Of a stretch of DNA of 64,000 nucleotides, positions 16,487 to 24,847 are shown piece after piece; the first letter of the stretch is position 1, and each line of letters opens with the position of its first letter. This DNA is from Rathayibacter sp. SW19 (GTDB lineage Bacteria; Actinomycetota; Actinomycetes; Actinomycetales; Microbacteriaceae). Below the pieces are notes generated by a model, which was not told where the DNA came from, did no database searches, and saw nothing but the letters and a program-made list of their open reading frames with translations. The position numbers and the translations under genes are program-made. The stretch is taken from assembly GCF_030866825.1 (NCBI RefSeq), contig NZ_CP133020.1:2480001-2544000 (forward strand). Direction: 5' to 3'.

Positions 16487-16752
16487 CACCTGCCAAGGCA
16501 AGTTCTGCTGGCTCCGCGGAGGAAAGTCAGGAATACCTGCACTACCACCGCGACGGCACCTTGTGGGCGCGCGGTCAGAAGGTCGGCGACATTGCCGAAG
16601 GCTACTGGGAATGGTTCCGCAAGGATGGCAGCCTGATGCGCTCCGGCACATTCACGGCCGGGCAGCAGACCGGAGAATGGACGACCTACGATCGCGACGG
16701 TGCCGTAGTCAAGGTCACTGCGATGAAGCCGAAGCCCAAGAAGGCTTCGTAA
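16483..16752 (+). CDS. Small YwqK/MORN-like repeat protein
   Basis: 89 residues. Two copies of a beta-hairpin repeat are visible (YHRDGTLWARGQKVGDIAEGYWEW... and FRKDGSLMRSGTFTAGQQTGEW...), ending in a basic Lys/Pro tail. This matches the YwqK-type repeat often annotated as the antitoxin component YwqK; there is no toxin gene beside it, so that label should not be taken as function. Start ATG 16483 follows GGAGGC without the normal spacing. Divergent from the polymerase gene. Confidence 0.75.
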   Translation: MSPAKASSAGSAEESQEYLHYHRDGTLWARGQKVGDIAEGYWEWFRKDGSLMRSGTFTAGQQTGEWTTYDRDGAVVKVTAMKPKPKKAS

Positions 16753-16874
16753 GACCCACGTGGATACCCGCCCGCCGTCAGTACGGTGGAAACGCTGGCT
16801 AACTCGGGCTCACTACGTTGAGGCAAACGGTCGCGCTCGCTGATCGGTGCCGCCGAGGCGCGCTTCGGTGCTGT

Positions 16875-18530
16875 TTAGAAGGGTGGTGGGTCGGTGTTGT
16901 GGGTGTGGCCGAGGGGGCTTTCCCATTGGATGGTGCCGTCTTTGTGGCGGATGATTTTCCACCGGGTTTTGTGTTTGAGTCGGTGGTCGCCGCGACACAC
17001 GGGTGCGAGGTTGTCCAGGCTGGTGATGCCGTTCAACACCCAGTCGAGGCTGTGGTCAATGTCACAGTCGACGGCTAACCGGTTGCAACCGGGGAAGACA
17101 CAATACGTGTGGGTGGCCAGGATCCACCGTTTCAGGTCGGCGGGAACCGTATAGCTGGTGCGGTCCACATCCAGGATCGCACTGCTGACCGGGTGGGTGA
17201 GGATGCGGTAGAACGAGGGCGCCTTCCCTGCCAGGCGTCTGGCGGTGTCGGAGTCGATCGGCCCGTACCCGTTCAACTGGGCCGGCTGCTCATACCGAGC
17301 AACGTGATCCGAGCGTTCTGCTCGATCCGACTGGTCGGGCGGGTCTGTGTGGTCGGGTTGATCTGTCGGGGTGGGCTGCTGTGCCTGGCTGGTCTGCTGG
17401 GTTCGGTCAGCCTGCTGCGATTGATCCGTCGGCTGCGTTTGGCCAGCCCGACCCGTTTGGCCGCCAGTGGGTGTGTCCGGGTTCAGGAGGGTCAGGACGG
17501 GCACGGTGATCATGACGGTGGCTGTGACTTCGTGGGGTGTGCCCTCGCCGGTGAGCAGGTCGGCCATCACGTCGGCGCGGATCTGGCCGATGGTGCGGGT
17601 CTCCCCGGGCAGGCCGGCCAAATGTTTCGCGTTCGCGTTGATTCTCGCGTAGGCGCGATAAGCGGCATCGGCCGGTTGCAACGCCCCGAACCACGCCATC
17701 CCGTCCGCCGCGGTCTCCACCCACACCCGGCGGTCCTCCCGGGCCCGGGCGTGGCGCACCGCCAACGGTTCGGCGGCGAGTTTCTCGGCGAGGCTGCGCG
17801 CCAGCAGGCGCATCCGGCCCGGGTTGACGGTGCGGGCCGGACCGGCGAGTTTCGCATCGTATTCCGCCCACACCGCCGCCGCCTCGGCCGCCTCGCCGAC
17901 CGCGCCGTCAGACACGTCGTTGGGTGTGTGGTTGGGTAGGCCGGTGGTGTTGTCCAGGATGGCGCGCACGTTCGGGTAGCAGATCTCCCCCTCGAGGAAG
18001 TCGGCCCACACCGCCGGCAACCGTGTGGTCAGCGTTTCCGCGTCGGCCAGACGGTTACGGACCGTGTTCTGCGACACGCCCAGAGACACGGCCAGTTCGG
18101 CGATCGCGGCGCGTTCGGCGAACTCCACCCGATCCCGTTCACCGCGAGCGCTCTGCCGCTCGGGCGCAGGGCCGACGAACACTTCCGGGAACACGCGCGC
18201 CTCGCGGATCGTGGCGAGAATCGCCGCCAACTGGCCGGCCGTGGCCCGAGCGATCTGACGTCCCGCGAACAGGGCACGGGCAACCTGCCCATCATTGCGC
18301 ACCCCCGCATCAACTTCCGCCGGCGGCAGCATCAGGACCGGATCGTCAACCAGCTCGGCGCTGAGCAGGACCGAACCGAACTCAGCAGAATCCAGCACGC
18401 TGGAACACGTCACGTCGGACTCGGGTGCGGTGGAGTCAAGCACGGTGGACTGCGGCAGATCGGCACTGGACGGCGCGGCATTCAGCAGCCGCGCATCCAG
18501 CCGTTGCGTTGCCTCCAGCAGATCTTCCAT
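16875..18530 (-). CDS. DUF222 and HNH endonuclease domain protein (13E12-repeat type)
   Basis: 551 residues. The N-terminal two-thirds is DUF222; the C terminus carries an HNH nuclease-like domain (YCVFPGCNRLAVDCDIDHSLDW, then LDNLAPVCRGDHRLKH). The two are joined by a Gln/Thr/Pro/Asp-rich linker (about residues 365-430). The family is present in many copies in mycobacteria and Microbacteriaceae (REP13E12-like) and behaves as a selfish or mobile-associated element, though no inteins or insertion boundaries are visible. Start ATG 18530 (MEDLLEATQRLDARLL) is chosen by family similarity; the ribosome site is weak. DNA cleavage is presumed, not shown. Confidence 0.88.
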   Translation of the reverse strand: MEDLLEATQRLDARLLNAAPSSADLPQSTVLDSTAPESDVTCSSVLDSAEFGSVLLSAELVDDPVLMLPPAEVDAGVRNDGQVARALFAGRQIARATAGQLAAILATIREARVFPEVFVGPAPERQSARGERDRVEFAERAAIAELAVSLGVSQNTVRNRLADAETLTTRLPAVWADFLEGEICYPNVRAILDNTTGLPNHTPNDVSDGAVGEAAEAAAVWAEYDAKLAGPARTVNPGRMRLLARSLAEKLAAEPLAVRHARAREDRRVWVETAADGMAWFGALQPADAAYRAYARINANAKHLAGLPGETRTIGQIRADVMADLLTGEGTPHEVTATVMITVPVLTLLNPDTPTGGQTGRAGQTQPTDQSQQADRTQQTSQAQQPTPTDQPDHTDPPDQSDRAERSDHVARYEQPAQLNGYGPIDSDTARRLAGKAPSFYRILTHPVSSAILDVDRTSYTVPADLKRWILATHTYCVFPGCNRLAVDCDIDHSLDWVLNGITSLDNLAPVCRGDHRLKHKTRWKIIRHKDGTIQWESPLGHTHNTDPPPF

Positions 18531-18864
18531 ACCTGAAGTCAACCAGCAGCCACCGACACTCCGACCCCGAAAACAGGCGAAAACACGCCGAATCCGGGCC
18601 ATTCAAAGACCGTTACCAAGCCGTTACAATCGGAACAGAGTGTGGTTCTTCGGCCACGTTCAAGGAACGAACGAGCCGTGCGATTCCGCTCAAACCGCCT
18701 GCCGGCGGCAGGCGCATGACCGAATCGCGTCTCAGCAATCGAACGCGCGATACGTCACGAGGGTGACATCATCTGGCGTTCTCGAACACCGCCCAACACT
18801 GTTTCACAAGCAACAGGAGTACAAGTCACGCCGCAGCCGCGACGCCACACGTAGGCTGGCATCC
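18531..18864. other. 334-base divergent intergenic region with an inverted repeat
   Basis: No convincing gene. It contains CCGTTAC twice within 20 bases (about 18610-18630), a perfect hairpin CGCCTGCC-GGC-GGCAGGCG (18696-18714), and TAGGCT at 18852-18857, a -10 box seven bases before the next start codon. The direct repeat might be a regulator site for the DUF222 gene. Confidence 0.5.
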
Positions 18865-19212
18865 ATGATGATCGAACGACTCGAACCGAACGAGATCTTC
18901 GTCTTCGGCTCGAATGCGAACGGCTTTCACGGTGGTGGCGCGGCGCGTTTCGCGGCCGATCATTTCGGCGCGGTCTGGGGTCAAGGGCACGGCCTACAGG
19001 GACAGTCCTACGCGATCGACACGATGAGCGGACTCGATGTGCTCGCCGCAGAGGTGCGCACGTTTCTAGAATTTGCCGAGCAGCATCCGGAATTGCGGTT
19101 CCTCGTTACGGAGATCGGATGCGGTATTGCCGGCTACGCACCGTCGCACGTCGGGCCGCTATTCACAGTCAAGCTCGCCAACGTGGTATTGCCCGAACGC
19201 TTCCAAGCATGA
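18865..19212 (+). CDS. A1S_2505-like phage-associated small protein
   Basis: 115 residues. The sequence IFVFGSNANGFHGGGAAR, then GHGLQGQSYAID and VTEIGCGIAGY, matches the small macro-domain-like family annotated as A1S_2505 phage non-structural protein; the Gly-rich loops suit nucleotide or ADP-ribose binding. The -10 box TAGGCT ends seven bases before ATG 18865, so the mRNA is probably leaderless; another ATG follows directly. The gene stands between a DUF222/HNH gene and the 3' end of a tRNA gene, a typical place for integrated phage DNA. Function unknown. Confidence 0.75.
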   Translation: MMIERLEPNEIFVFGSNANGFHGGGAARFAADHFGAVWGQGHGLQGQSYAIDTMSGLDVLAAEVRTFLEFAEQHPELRFLVTEIGCGIAGYAPSHVGPLFTVKLANVVLPERFQA

Positions 19213-19250
19213 GCTGCGCGCCACGGCTTGCGCCCAGAATTGGAGCCGAG

Positions 19251-19324
19251 TGGGGCGGACGGGACTTGAACCCGTGACCGGCGGATTATGAGTCCGATGC
19301 TCTAACCAGCTGAGCTACCGCCCC
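19251..19324 (-). tRNA. tRNA with CAU anticodon (elongator Met or Ile2)
   Basis: The reverse strand gives acceptor GGGGCGG/CCGCCCC with discriminator A, D arm GCTC/GAGC, anticodon stem CGGA./.TCCG with loop CTCATAA (anticodon CAT), and T-arm CACGG/CCGTC-like with loop TTCAAGT. The strong first base pair excludes the initiator tRNA. Methionine and lysidine-modified isoleucine tRNAs share this anticodon; I cannot separate them here. CCA is not encoded. Confidence 0.92.
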
Positions 19325-19468
19325 GATCGCGACCACATGACCAGGAGAATGCATTCCCTGGCGCTGTGCCGTGGGCATCCGATCGCTAACTAACGATCGA
19401 GCGCCGTTTCACCACGATACAGGGTCAAGAGCGCCGTTCTGGAACCGGCCCGGCCACCGGGCGAAGAA

Positions 19469-19930
19469 CTACGCCGGCAGCGGCCGTTCATCGACAACGC
19501 GCTTCATTACCAGCGTCGAATTCAGGCGTTGCACACCGGGCAGCGTCGAGAGCATCTCATCCTCCAAACGCTGATACGCGGCCAGATCGGCGGTGACGAT
19601 TCGCAAAATATAGTCCGGATCGCCGAACAGCCGCTGCGCGAGCAACACGTTGGGAATCTCGGCAACTGCGGCCTCGAACGCCAGCAGCGTATCGCGATCT
19701 TCCTGCCTCATCGTGACGAAGACGAGCGCCTCAAAACCCAGTCCGAGCGCCTCTGGTGACACAATCGCTCGATAGCCGCGAATCGCACCGGATTCCTCCA
19801 GATCGCGAAGTCGACGATGACATGGCGACACACTCAAGCCGACCCGACGGGCTAGCTCGGTGAGTGAAATTCTTCCGTCTACCTGGAGTTGCGCAAGAAT
19901 CTCGCGGTCAATGGCATCCACGGTGATCAT
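19469..19930 (-). CDS. Lrp/AsnC family transcriptional regulator
   Basis: 153 residues. N-terminal helix-turn-helix (DGRISLTELARRVGLSVSPCHRRL, about 18-41) and a C-terminal RAM/AsnC ligand domain with GDPDYILRIVTADLAAY. Start ATG 19930 has GGAAAG just upstream; the upstream extension is not family-like. It is divergent from the LysE-type exporter gene across 111 bases, the usual arrangement in which the regulator senses an amino acid and controls its export. Confidence 0.92.
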   Translation of the reverse strand: MITVDAIDREILAQLQVDGRISLTELARRVGLSVSPCHRRLRDLEESGAIRGYRAIVSPEALGLGFEALVFVTMRQEDRDTLLAFEAAVAEIPNVLLAQRLFGDPDYILRIVTADLAAYQRLEDEMLSTLPGVQRLNSTLVMKRVVDERPLPA

Positions 19931-20041
19931 CTTTCCACAGATGATCGCAAACGCGGGAATATTAGCAAACACCTCGCGCGCGAAAACCCATAGTGTCAGC
20001 TGCAGGGGAAGAATTCCCAACCGACCCCAAGAAAGGCGACG

Positions 20042-20716
20042 ATGTCACCCGCACTCATCCTGGCCTTCTGGGGCATGGCCTTTGCCATGATCGTGTTGCC
20101 AGGACCCGACTGGGCGTTCGTTCTCACCTCAGGAACTCGGGACCGCACAGTCCTTCCGGCCGTCGCCGGGCTTGCCGTCGGCTACCTACTGCTGACGATC
20201 GTCGTGGCGGCCGGCGTGGGCATCCTTGTCGCGCAGAATCCCCTTCTGCTGACAATTCTGACCTTTGCCGGCGCCGGATACCTGATCTACCTGGGGGTCA
20301 GCGCGCTCGCGGCCGGCCGAAGGCGGAGAACTGCAGTCCCGGCTGCCGCGGATGTAACCACACCGGCAGCCACCGTCGCAGCAACCACACTGGCATCACC
20401 GTGGTGGAACCGTATGGCCAGAGGAATCGGCGTCAGTGGCCTCAATCCCAAGGGCGTGCTCGTATTCGTGGCAATTCTGCCTCAGTTCACCTCGCCGCAT
20501 GCACCGTGGCCGATTGCCGCGCAGCTGATGCTCCTCGGGCTGGTTTTCGTCGGCACAGGCATTGTGTTCTACCTCATACTTGGTTGGGGAACACACACTC
20601 TTCTGCAGGCGCGACCAGCGATCTCGCGCACCGTCGCCGCTGTCTCAAGCATCGCCATGATCGTGATCGGCATTGCGCTCCTGGTCGAGCGCGGTGCGAC
20701 GCTTCTGAACGGATAA
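20042..20716 (+). CDS. LysE/RhtB family amino-acid exporter
   Basis: 224 residues with about six membrane segments. The N terminus with MIVLPGPDWAFVLTSGTRD is the LysE/RhtB signature (PGPD/N motif), and NPKGVLVFVAILPQF is the second conserved motif. Exports an amino acid or derivative across the cytoplasmic membrane; the substrate is not predictable. Start ATG 20042 has AAGAAAGG six bases upstream. Paired with the divergent Lrp regulator. Confidence 0.92.
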   Translation: MSPALILAFWGMAFAMIVLPGPDWAFVLTSGTRDRTVLPAVAGLAVGYLLLTIVVAAGVGILVAQNPLLLTILTFAGAGYLIYLGVSALAAGRRRRTAVPAAADVTTPAATVAATTLASPWWNRMARGIGVSGLNPKGVLVFVAILPQFTSPHAPWPIAAQLMLLGLVFVGTGIVFYLILGWGTHTLLQARPAISRTVAAVSSIAMIVIGIALLVERGATLLNG

Positions 20717-20720
20717 CACT

Positions 20721-20771
20721 CCGCCTGCGTCAGTCCTCCGCCCGCGTCAGTCCTCGGACCTCGTCAGAGTC
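20721..20771. repeat. 17-bp tandem repeat (2-3 units) at the stop of the glycosyltransferase gene
   Basis: CCGCCTGCGTCAGTCCT (20721) and CCGCCCGCGTCAGTCCT (20738) differ at one base; a degraded third unit follows at 20755. The stop codon of the minus-strand gene (20747-20749) is inside the second unit. Confidence 0.7.
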
Positions 20772-22021
20772 GCAGCATTCCGGGTCGAGCCCGACGCATC
20801 GTCCGACGCGGGCTCTCCGCGGTAGAGCCTTTCAAACGTCGTCAGGGTCCGCTGGATATCATGCGCCTTGATCAGTTCAAGCGACCCGTTCTTGAGAGCA
20901 TTCAACTCATCGGGTGATGCCGTCAAAACCTGCGTCAATCGGTCAGCGAGCTCTTGGGCATTGCCCGGCTGGAACAAATACCCGTTCACACCGTCGCGCA
21001 CCAGGTGCGGCAATGCCATGGCATCGGCTGCGACCACTGGCAGAGCGGATGCCATTGCCTCCATCGTGACGATCGACTGCAGTTCCGCAATCGAGGGCAT
21101 CGCGAGCACCGTGGCCCGCGTGTACGCCTGCCTGAGCTGTTCATCGGTCACATATCCGGTGAACGTGACACGATCGGTCAAACCGAGAGTCTCTGTCAGG
21201 TTCTCCAGATTCTTCTTCTGGTCGCCGCCACCGACGATCTCCAACGTGGCGTCCAGCTCGGCCGGCAGCAGCGTCATCGCCTTCAGCAGCACGTCGATCT
21301 GCTTCTCCCCGGTCACCCGCCCGACGAACAGTATGCGGTTCTCGATGCGCGGCTCGAAACTCGGGGTGTAATTGTGCGCGTCGATGCCGCAGGAGATCGC
21401 AAGCACACCACGTAGCCCGGTGTGTTTCTCCAGGAACTGCGCCGCTTTCTCCGTCGGGGTCGTGACGGCTTCAGCACGACCGAACGTGCGACGTGCCGCC
21501 CGCCAGGCGAGCCCGATGGCCCACTCCTGCATCGGCTTCGGGATCCCCGTGAACTCCAGCATGTTCTCGGGCATGAAATGGTTGGTTCCAATGATCCGGA
21601 TGCCGCGCTTCTCCGCCTCCTGAGACAGCCCCCGGCCGACGACAATGTGCGATTGGAAATGAACGACGTCCGGCTTGACCTCATCGAGAATCCGCGCACT
21701 GTTTTGCTTGATCCTCCAGGGAATCGCAAAGCGTAGCCAGTCATGCGGGTACCAGCGCCAACTGTAGAGGCGATGGGCAATCATCTTCTGGCCGGCGTGC
21801 TCTTCGACCCAGGTTCCGTGCTTGCGCGATGCGGACGGCGCAACGATGTGCACCTCGTGCCCGCGCTCGACGAGACCGGCCGCAAGCCGTTCGGCGAACC
21901 GTGCGGCACCGTTCACATCCGGCGGAAAAGTGTCGGCGCCGATCAATACCTTCAGCGGCTTCCGTACTGCTGGACCTGTGTCAGATAACGCAGCAGAAGG
22001 CGAGTCGTGCGGATCGGACAA
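20747..22021 (-). CDS. GT4 family glycosyltransferase (PimB/MgtA-like)
   Basis: 424 residues. GT-B fold: the N-terminal domain begins LIGADTFPPDVNGAARFAERLA, and the donor-binding domain has ILFVGRVTGEKQ, GGGDQKKNL and the E-x7-E motif in SIAELQSIVTMEAMA. Resembles actinobacterial alpha-mannosyltransferases that build mannolipids (PimB/MgtA group) at the inner face of the membrane; the acceptor is not determinable. Start is TTG 22021 after GGAATCC; a later internal start is possible because the first 20 residues are low-complexity. Single gene, convergent with the exporter. Confidence 0.88.
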   Translation of the reverse strand: MSDPHDSPSAALSDTGPAVRKPLKVLIGADTFPPDVNGAARFAERLAAGLVERGHEVHIVAPSASRKHGTWVEEHAGQKMIAHRLYSWRWYPHDWLRFAIPWRIKQNSARILDEVKPDVVHFQSHIVVGRGLSQEAEKRGIRIIGTNHFMPENMLEFTGIPKPMQEWAIGLAWRAARRTFGRAEAVTTPTEKAAQFLEKHTGLRGVLAISCGIDAHNYTPSFEPRIENRILFVGRVTGEKQIDVLLKAMTLLPAELDATLEIVGGGDQKKNLENLTETLGLTDRVTFTGYVTDEQLRQAYTRATVLAMPSIAELQSIVTMEAMASALPVVAADAMALPHLVRDGVNGYLFQPGNAQELADRLTQVLTASPDELNALKNGSLELIKAHDIQRTLTTFERLYRGEPASDDASGSTRNAATLTRSED

Positions 22022-22162
22022 GTGGTGGATTCCCTAACGTGTGTGGCCGGGTATCGTCATCCGGCGTGCGTGCCGCTCGCACCTGAATGCGGCGAGCTTC
22101 CGTAAGCACTTTAGCCTACGCATGCCAACCGTGAAGGGTCGGATCGTCACGACGCGAGCCTG

Positions 22163-23080
22163 TCAATCATGAATCTGCGGATGATACCGTGCGAGCAGAT
22201 ACACCCCGACAATCGCGAGCACCCCGGTCGCCAGAAAAGCGATACCCGCCCAGAGTGGCGCCTCGGCCGCCTCCTGCAGAACGATGATTCCGATGGCCAC
22301 GGCAACAAGGGGGTCGATCACGGTCAACCCGGCAATCACCAGGTCGGGCGGCCCAGACGAATAGGCATTCTGTACGAAATATGCGCCGAGCCCGACCGCC
22401 GCCAAGAGCGCGACCAGGCAGGTGAACGTCAACCATTCGAATTGGCCCTGCACGATCCGCGCAATCACGACCTTGGCGAGGGTCGCGACGAAACCATAGA
22501 GCACCCCGGCACCGATGACGTAGATCACGGCTTTGAAGCGGTTGCGCAGGAACGCGAATGCCGCACCGAACAACACGAGCACGACGCCGAGGATGATCAG
22601 AATGACGATCAGGTCGCGATCGGTCACGGGGGTCTCCCGTGCGGTGAAGGCAGCGACCGTGACGAACAAGCCCACTCCGCCGACGCACAGACAGATCGCA
22701 ACGATCGACGCCCTGTTGAGCTTGATCTTGCTCAGCCGAGAGTTGAGAATCGCCGTGATCACCAAGGCGACTGCGCCGAGCGGTTGCACGACGATCAGCG
22801 GTGAGAAGCCGAGGCTGATCAGTTGGAACACGATCGCTAGGCCGAGTAGAACCGTGCCGACGACCCAGGATGGTCGGGCCAACAATAGGCCAAGCTGCCT
22901 GAAGTTGAGCCCGCCGCCGCGGTCCTCCGGAGTGTTCGACTCAACCTTTGTCACTCCACGATGCTGGAACTGTGCACCGAGTGAGAGAAACACTGCGCCG
23001 ACCAGCGCGAACGGAATTCCGATGAATTGAGTCGGGTCCAGAGCAAGACTCGCACTCAGGTCTGCCGTCACGAGGTCCAC
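22163..23080 (-). CDS. DMT superfamily permease
   Basis: 305 residues with nine to ten hydrophobic segments spread along the chain and few charged residues, as in the drug/metabolite transporter superfamily (NIPA/EamA-like group; SLGAQFQHRGVTKVE near the start). No substrate-specific motif is recognised. The GTG start lies 6 bases after a TAGGGT -10-like box, so a leaderless transcript is possible. Divergent from def with a 40-base gap, which leaves little room for separate promoters. Confidence 0.8.
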   Translation of the reverse strand: MDLVTADLSASLALDPTQFIGIPFALVGAVFLSLGAQFQHRGVTKVESNTPEDRGGGLNFRQLGLLLARPSWVVGTVLLGLAIVFQLISLGFSPLIVVQPLGAVALVITAILNSRLSKIKLNRASIVAICLCVGGVGLFVTVAAFTARETPVTDRDLIVILIILGVVLVLFGAAFAFLRNRFKAVIYVIGAGVLYGFVATLAKVVIARIVQGQFEWLTFTCLVALLAAVGLGAYFVQNAYSSGPPDLVIAGLTVIDPLVAVAIGIIVLQEAAEAPLWAGIAFLATGVLAIVGVYLLARYHPQIHD

Positions 23081-23120
23081 GTGAGAACCCTAGCCGTTCC
23101 TGTGCCGATATTCTGGAGCA

Positions 23121-23687
23121 ATGGCGCTCCTCCCGATCCGGATCACCGGAGACCCCGTGCTGCATTCGCCAGCAATCGCCGTCACGGCGTTCGATGACGA
23201 CCTGCGCGATCTGATCCGTGACATGTTCGAGACGATGGATGCCGCGCCCGGCGTCGGTCTTGCAGCTCCCCAGGTCGGCGTGGCCCTACGAGTGTTTGTT
23301 TTCGGGTGGCGCGACGACGATGACACGCTTCACCGCGGCGTTGCGGTCAACCCCGAATTGTGGCAGAGCCCGCTTCTGGTCGGAGAGCCCGATGAGGACG
23401 ACGAGTCAGAAGGCTGCCTCTCTGTCCCAGGCGAAAGATTCCCACTTCGCCGCTCGCAGTCGGTGATCCTGCGGGCTTCGGACGAAGACGGCGACCCGTT
23501 CGAGGTGCGCGCGGATGGCTGGCTGGCCCGGATCTTCCAACATGAATTCGATCATCTCGACGGCATTCTCTACGTGGACCGCCTCGAGCATCCGCATGGA
23601 AAGGCTGCTGCCAAGGCGATCCGCAAGCAGGGATGGGGAACGCCGGGCGCCAGTTGGCTGCCCGGCGTCGATCACCCCGAGGGCTAG
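23121..23687 (+). CDS. def: Peptide deformylase
   Basis: 188 residues. Removes the N-formyl group from nascent proteins. All three metal-site motifs are present: GVGLAAPQVG (about 44-53), EGCLSVP with ligand Cys99, and QHEFDHLDG with both His ligands and the catalytic Glu. Start ATG 23121 follows TCTGGAGCA. A 10-residue acidic insertion (PDEDDESEG) precedes the Cys motif. Not next to fmt, so it may be one of two deformylases, common in actinobacteria. Confidence 0.96.
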   Translation: MALLPIRITGDPVLHSPAIAVTAFDDDLRDLIRDMFETMDAAPGVGLAAPQVGVALRVFVFGWRDDDDTLHRGVAVNPELWQSPLLVGEPDEDDESEGCLSVPGERFPLRRSQSVILRASDEDGDPFEVRADGWLARIFQHEFDHLDGILYVDRLEHPHGKAAAKAIRKQGWGTPGASWLPGVDHPEG

Positions 23688-23715
23688 CGGTCACCCGCGA
23701 TCCGTCCGCGCCCGA

Positions 23716-24057
23716 TCAGTTGTCGGCCTGTCGGTTGGCGCGCAGCACCTCGAGCCTGGCTCGATATTCGACCTCGTCGATGTCTCCCTGTGCGAATCGT
23801 TCTGCGAGCGTGCGCTCGGCAGACGACGCAGCATTCGAAGACCCACGGCCGTAGCCGGGACCGAATCCTGGACCGTAGCCTCCGCCGTGCCAGAAGGCGC
23901 GCCGCCTGCGCGCGACCAGCGTCACAATCAGAATCACGACTCCGATCCAGAACAGTGGAATCAGCAGGAAGAACCAGCCGAACCCGACCGGCCCGGCACC
24001 CCATCCGACCCAGTGTGCTGTTGCCGTTGAGGCAGCTGTCGCGAGTGTGTTGAGCAT
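23716..24057 (-). CDS. Small membrane protein with C-terminal SHOCT motif
   Basis: 113 residues. One strong transmembrane helix (about 27-50, GWFFLLIPLFWIGVVILIVT), a basic stretch (ARRRRAF), a Gly/Tyr-rich linker and a C-terminal SHOCT-like helix pair (LAERFAQGDIDEVEYRARLEVLR). SHOCT modules are short oligomerisation motifs of unknown partners. ATG 24057 with GGATG nearby was chosen; an in-frame start 11 codons upstream is possible. Transcribed toward def (convergent). Confidence 0.8.
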   Translation of the reverse strand: MLNTLATAASTATAHWVGWGAGPVGFGWFFLLIPLFWIGVVILIVTLVARRRRAFWHGGGYGPGFGPGYGRGSSNAASSAERTLAERFAQGDIDEVEYRARLEVLRANRQADN

Positions 24058-24184
24058 GATCGATGCATCCAATCTTTCGTCGGGCCGCACTGCGCGACCT
24101 CACCTACCCAGACTCGCGTGTCGAGGATGCAACGGAATCTGCCCGGAGGAGTGATCTGAACTACACCCTGCGGAGCAGCGCGCG

Positions 24185-24847
24185 CTACTGCCAGCCCGGC
24201 TGGATCAGCCCGGTCTCGTATGCGATCACAACGAGATGCACACGGTCTCTCGCACCGAGCTTGCCCAGGATGCGCGAGACGTGCGTCTTCGCCGTCAACG
24301 GGCTGAGATAGAGTCGCCCCGCGATCTCGGTGTTGGTCAACCCGAGCCCCACCAGAGCCAGCACTTCGCGTTCCCTGTCAGTCAGCACCGACAGCGACTC
24401 GAGGTGCTGTTGCGGTTTGATGCGATCCGCCACGCGTTCGAGCAACCGCTTGGTCACACTGGGCGACAGAAGTGCGTCGCCAGCCGCGGCGACCCGGACC
24501 GACCTGATCAGCTCGACCGGCTCGGTGTCTTTGACCAGAAACCCGCTCGCGCCGGCTTGAATTGCTGTCGCAACGTAGTCGTCCAGTTCGAATGTGGTGA
24601 CGATGACGACGTGCACGCCGCTCAACTGCGGGTCCGCTACGATCTTCTCGGTCGCCCACAACCCGTCACCATCCGGCATCCGGATGTCCATGAGCACGAC
24701 ATCCGGATGCGTCGCGCTCGCAAGCGCGACGGCCTCGCGACCAGTCGCCGCCTCACCCACGACCTCGATGTCCGGCTCTGCAGCCAGCAAGGCACCGAAC
24801 CCGGCTCGCACCAGCTGCTGATCATCGGCCAGCACGACGGTGATCAC
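24185..24847 (-). CDS. LuxR/NarL family response regulator
   Basis: 220 residues. Receiver domain with acidic pocket Asp8/Asp9 and phospho-acceptor Asp54 (VVLMDIRMPDGDG), then a LuxR helix-turn-helix (LTDREREVLALVGLGLTNTEIAG). Overlaps the kinase gene by four bases (ATGA-type coupling), so the two are a cognate pair. No target gene is adjacent; DNA-binding targets are unknown. Confidence 0.94.
   Translation of the reverse strand: MITVVLADDQQLVRAGFGALLAAEPDIEVVGEAATGREAVALASATHPDVVLMDIRMPDGDGLWATEKIVADPQLSGVHVVIVTTFELDDYVATAIQAGASGFLVKDTEPVELIRSVRVAAAGDALLSPSVTKRLLERVADRIKPQQHLESLSVLTDREREVLALVGLGLTNTEIAGRLYLSPLTAKTHVSRILGKLGARDRVHLVVIAYETGLIQPGWQ

Noticed and set aside
16483..16752. Toxin-antitoxin locus
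   Set aside because: Only the YwqK-like repeat protein is present; no toxin gene adjoins it on either side.
19073..19291. Plus-strand frame ending GRTGLEPVTGGL
   Set aside because: It runs out of frame through the A1S_2505-like gene and the antisense of the CAU tRNA; no HTH or other domain, unlike the tRNA-Val case.
19341..19361. CCAGG...CCTGG near-palindrome upstream of the CAU tRNA
   Set aside because: The arms and the GAATGCATTC core have different centres, so it is not a true dyad.
23684..24103. Overlapping minus frame around the SHOCT protein
   Set aside because: Same DNA in another frame, no membrane helix or SHOCT motif.
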